Positions 60,335 through 64,000 of a stretch of 64,000 bases of DNA are shown one piece after another. A program made the position numbers and the translations under genes. The DNA is from Pyrrhosoma nymphula (lineage: Eukaryota > Arthropoda > Insecta > Odonata > Coenagrionidae). Location of the stretch: positions 68,809,275 to 68,873,274 of the forward strand of contig OY754331.1 of NCBI GenBank assembly GCA_963573305.1, given 5' to 3'. Position 1 is the stretch's first letter. Each line of letters begins with the position of its first letter. The notes under the pieces are model-generated. The model was not told the origin of the DNA. It did not search any database and was given only the letters and a program-made list of their open reading frames with translations.

Positions 60335-60428
60335 TCTACATGCAAAATTTCAGCTCAATCGGTTCAGCAGTTTTTGCGTGATTGAGCAACAGACAGACAG
60401 ACACCATTCAATTTTTATATATTAGTAT
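60335..60428 (+). mobile_element. LINE-type 3' tail, class uncertain
   Basis: AAAATTTCAGCTCAATCGG, then GAGCAACAGACAGACAGACA, then CATTCAATTTTTATATATTAG. This arrangement is common at the 3' ends of RTE-like retroposons in arthropods. No coding part is attached here. Confidence 0.4.
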
Positions 60429-61144
60429 GATGTATATGAATATATATACATATGTACTAGTAAATGGGTGCTTGCAGTTTGCAAGCGAAAGGCGTATGAT
60501 AGTACATTGTAAGTCATTAAAAACGAAAGCAGTATAGTCTTACTACTCATGTAAATTAAAATATTGAGGTGCATTGCTGACCTATGAATATAATTATGAG
60601 AATATAGCAGTAAACGAATAGGCACATAATATATATGCTTTGTTCTTCTTGGTAATTGCTAGATTTCTTCTATAATTTACATTCCATTGAACAATGTTGA
60701 AGAAATATATTAGTAATTGAAAATGCTTACATTTTGGCAGTTATTAATTTAATCAATATCAGCCTAACGAAGTACAATGAATTTTCACAATTCATTTTTA
60801 TTTTTGTTGATCTCAATTAATAGGGAAAAATACTCTATATATAGATAAAATACTTGCAAATAAGACATGCTCGGCGGTTTAATTCAACATCACCTAACTG
60901 TCAAGGTATTACCATTGCAATGTGACTGTATAATACCAAATTTTATTTCGTACACGAAATTCACATCAGAATGAAGGCACACTCGGGGCTATGCTTAAAT
61001 GAATCCACTGGGAGACGTATGGCAGGCCAGCCTTCAGGTGATTTGCGAAATAATCATCCACACTCATCACACAAGGAGCCATGGGGAATAAGCAGAAATA
61101 AATATTTAAAAAAAACACGCTTATATTCAAGGGTCCAAAAAATA

Positions 61145-61441
61145 AATTAACTAGGTAATTAGTGAAGTTAATGACTGATTCATGTGTTGTCATCGAGAGT
61201 AAGTAAGTGTGCCAAATTTCAGCTTGATTGAACATTGGGGAGTGGGTTAAATTCGACAGCACTAGCAACAACTCTAACAATAAGAGTAGACAATGTGGCG
61301 CTGGTTGTGTCAGGTGAGGATAAAGACAAAATGTAAACCATTTAGTTTTAATAGATTAACTAGGTAATTAGTAAAGTAAGAGAATAAGTAAGTGTGCCTG
61401 ATTTCAGCTCGATTGAACATTGGAAAGTGGGTTAGATTTCG
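61145..61441 (+). repeat. Two diverged direct repeat units
   Basis: 61145-61255 and 61355-61441 share TTAACTAGGTAATTAGT, AAGTAAGTGTGCC, ATTTCAGCT, GATTGAACATTGG and AGTGGGTTA. The TTTCAGCTYGATTGA part also resembles 60345-60365, so all three may derive from one retroposon tail. Confidence 0.6.
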
Positions 61442-61583
61442 ATTACAAGATTCTATCCAGACAAACCAGAAACAAACAGGGCTAGTTAAAATAAGCGTGG
61501 TAAAAAGGGTGGCGACCCTTCCTCATGAGTGAATGTAGACACCACAGTGGACAGTACAGCAACACTCACTTCACTACAGGTGT

Positions 61584-61622
61584 GGTAACATTTACCTAAA
61601 CAAAGTCAAAGTAAATGTTACC
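61584..61622. repeat. 12-bp perfect inverted repeat
   Basis: GGTAACATTTAC at 61584-61595 is exactly inverted at 61611-61622, with a 15-bp spacer. Context is unknown. Confidence 0.6.
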
Positions 61623-61998
61623 TTGCCTGTAACTTGTTTGCTTTGACATGTGGAAGGCAAGGAGAAACCACCACATTACAATCCCAAAGAGCTGCCTGTA
61701 ACCATCACTTTCTTTTAAATTTTTTATCCACCAACGAACTAATGGAACCTCCTAGAAGCAACAGGGTCATACGCACTGGATTATTAAACATGCAGGGTTA
61801 TGAATTATGCTTAAGAGCACTAGAATGCATGTGAAAACTTTCCTTCGGCGTAAGAAAAGGATAGTCATTGTTAGGATAGCAACTAAGCTGACAGACACAA
61901 TAGCTGTAAAAATCTACATGCCTATGAAGGAATCTAAGAAGTCTGTGAAAAATATCTTGGAATTAAAAAAATGTGAAAGAAGAATAAAGGGTATATAC

Positions 61999-62110
61999 CA
62001 GTGGTTCCCAACAGGGGCGCTACCGCCCCCCAGTGGGCGCTGAGAAGTCTGAGGGGGGCGTTCTGTGCCCAAGTCATATTGAGGGGGCGTTGAGGTCCAG
62101 CCGCCGCCAT
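61999..62110 (+). mobile_element. hAT-like left terminus
   Basis: This begins CAGTGGTTCCCAACAGGGGC, followed by GCTACCGCCCCC and GGGCGC repeats. It is the same end class as the complete element at 31435-31630, with GGGGGCGC instead of GGGTCGCG subterminal motifs. The right end and its target duplication (GTATATAC expected) are not seen. Confidence 0.5.
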
Positions 62111-62960
62111 CTTGAGCAGTTGGCATATTTAATGGCCACTGACGGCATTACTGACATCTTTGTTTCGATTCTTCAACTTTTGACGCTACAGCCTTTTGGT
62201 GCCAGGCGTCAAAAACATTGTTATAGAGGCTTTCTCAGCTCTCGCAAAAGCTTGTGGCAGAAGGATGCATCACGAATGGGGTTGACCTAATCCGTGGAAT
62301 GGGCATACTGATGGAATGGAGGGGAGGGGTACGGAGGAGAAAGCAAAGGGGCGGAAACGTTGTTTGCAGGGCGGCTAATAGTGCGTTTTCAATGGAAATA
62401 CGGACATTGTAACTGCCATTAAAATTCTGCATAAAGGTTATTTGGCAAAAGGAGAATGAAACTCAACCTGATTAAAAAACACATTTCCCCGAGAGATTGT
62501 TTTAAATCATCTCTCTACTTTGGAATATACATATGTAGTAGTTCCAAGGATATTTTCTGTTGATGACACGACCCTATCAAAAACTTTTTTAGACTTTTAT
62601 TGCATTTCTTCATCGGCCTCCTTCCACATACACATAATGACATTGTAAATTAATTTTCGTTCTTGGCTGTAAAGCGCTTTCAGATTCCCAATTTTGGATA
62701 GTTCGTAATTTGTAATTGAAAATTATAGGAAAAATGAAAGTACGAATATGACAGAAAGAGGAAAATGTGGAAATGATTAAATGGAATGAAAGTAAGTACA
62801 GGGCAATGAATTGAAAGTGAAAATAAGAAGGTGGGGGAGTTCTAAAATGAACTGTTTAATAACCATAATAATAACCATGAGGATTAGAACCAGGCTTAAA
62901 GGCAACAAGGCGTAGGGACGGAGCAGACATTACATTGTACATGCTCTCTGCAATTTTTCG
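62110..62960. other. No gene seen
   Basis: Possible interior of the hAT-like element just upstream, then AT-rich spacer. Confidence 0.35.
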
Positions 62961-63128
62961 GGTGTCCGTCCGCGTAGGATGGGTTGGTGACAAAAGTTTC
63001 GCTGACTATCCTGTCAGAGTCTTCAGGTCGAAGGATTAACTTCAACCCTTAACATCTTTGACCTGAAGACGCTGACAGGATAGTCAGCGAAACTGTTGTC
63101 ACCAAGCCAACCTACACGGACGGACACC
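62961..63128. repeat. Palindromic foldback element with two 31-nt hairpin cores, locus E
   Basis: GGTGTCCGTCCGCGTAGG at 62961 is inverted, with changes, at the right edge ending 63128. The plus-strand core at 63063-63093 is CTGAAGA, CGCTGAC, AGGATA, GTCAGCG, AAAC, and all seven stem positions pair. The left arm carries the same core on the minus strand (62996-63026), six of seven pairing. The centre is about 63033-63055. Confidence 0.78.
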
Positions 63129-64000
63129 AGACTAACCAACGCCACGGAAACCTTCGAGCTAACATTACATTTCAAAATTATAAAAGCAAAGAAAGCATCC
63201 TCTCTGACCAGAAGCAATTCATAACAAAGTAGCTACAGATAGAAATAGTAGCATTCTGAAGCTAGCAGCGAAGGCAATCTGGGAGGGGCACATACTGTCA
63301 TTATTTTTCCACCCGCAGAGACAGAGTTTTAGAAATCAAGAACTGTCAGATCATCCTCTGTGCAACTGCCACGAGCTTGTACTCGAGAAGTTGTATGAGA
63401 ATTAAATTCATCAGACATCCATCACCCGTTGTCGTCGTAATACTGGTACCAAACAGTTTCAGAATTTCCTCAGTGCAAGTGCAAATTGGCGCAATAATTA
63501 TTATCACATAGGTAAGCACGTATTTATTACTACATATCATTTTTAATTCAATGAAAATAGTTTAATCGTACATATAGAATGAATATTAACAATCTAGGTA
63601 AATGTTCACTGACTTCTTTTTAACAGTACAACCATGTTATGAAAGAATGGAAGAAAAATGCCTGCCATAGGTGGTTTTGGGTGCACCCTATAGTGGCACA
63701 GAGATCTTAGAGAGATAGACAGTGTCTATTTCACCATCCATAGTGCAATTCGCAGTGGCCTTTCACCAAGCTCCCACTACAAACTACAACCTGCTTCGTC
63801 CACACAAGCCGTCAACGCTCATGTGTATGCACCGACCTGTCTCTGTGACCTGTACACGTGCAGATGTACTGCGGCGCGGTGGGGCCACGTGGATGGCTCA
63901 ACCGCATCCGCATTCACGTGAAAGCTTCCATTACTGCCAATGGAACTATTGGCGCAATAAAGGTAGAACGCTGAACTAAAAGCATTTGTATGAAATTCTG
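63129..64000. other. No gene seen
   Basis: Spacer to the end of the window. An 85-codon frame at 63722-63979 near the edge has no recognisable domain. Confidence 0.35.

Noticed and set aside
1..64000. CRISPR array, prophage or bacterial operon
   Set aside because: There are no regularly spaced identical repeats, no long contiguous coding frames and no ribosome-binding-site/ORF arrangement. Splice signals and eukaryotic transposons dominate.

Overview
This is non-coding-dominated animal nuclear DNA, most likely from an arthropod and probably an insect. It is AT-rich and full of old transposable elements. The indicators are a jockey/CR1-like LINE with a hexamer-type 3' tail, an R4/R2-type LINE, many short hAT and TTAA-ended elements, and one gene with GT-AG introns. 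I cannot name the species. No rRNA, tRNA or CRISPR array is visible, and nothing looks bacterial.

Layout. From 1 to about 16.3 kb lie dispersed repeats: a 553-bp TTAA-ended MITE at 3847-4399 with further copies at 15730-16272 (minus) and 28561-29034 (plus), LINE tails on the minus strand at 9.9, 12.4 and 15.0 kb, and a nearly identical inverted pair at 10.56 and 13.84 kb. From 16.6 to 18.3 kb a 5'-truncated LINE (RT and C-terminal domain, one frameshift) is nested inside another dispersed repeat, whose uninterrupted copy is at 40.4-40.7 kb. From 18.4 to 48 kb I see no gene. That stretch holds a three-unit diverged tandem repeat, hAT MITEs with 8-bp target duplications, a near-perfect 54-bp palindrome, and several palindromic hairpin elements (39.7, 43.2, 46.7 and 47.3 kb).

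The only convincing host gene is at 49.65-51.54 kb on the plus strand: two coding exons, 240 residues, Ser/Thr-rich N-terminal half, two predicted membrane segments near the C-terminus, family not recognised. A short open segment at 53.58 kb resembles its first exon and may mark a tandem paralogue. Downstream, a decayed R4-like LINE (55.0-58.0 kb) is split by an 820-bp hAT deletion derivative with a perfect 8-bp target duplication. The end of the window holds pogo/Tigger-like, hAT-like and LINE-tail fragments, and a further hairpin palindrome at 62.96-63.13 kb.

The most unusual signal is a family of short RNA-like hairpins with fixed geometry: CTGAAGA, then a 7-bp stem, a 6-nt loop, the return stem, then AAAC (31 nt). 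It occurs at four loci (six arms). The stem sequence differs between loci while pairing is largely kept. A 27-nt variant with a 5-bp stem and the same 6-nt loop occurs at two more loci. It resembles a hammerhead ribozyme core but does not match it exactly.
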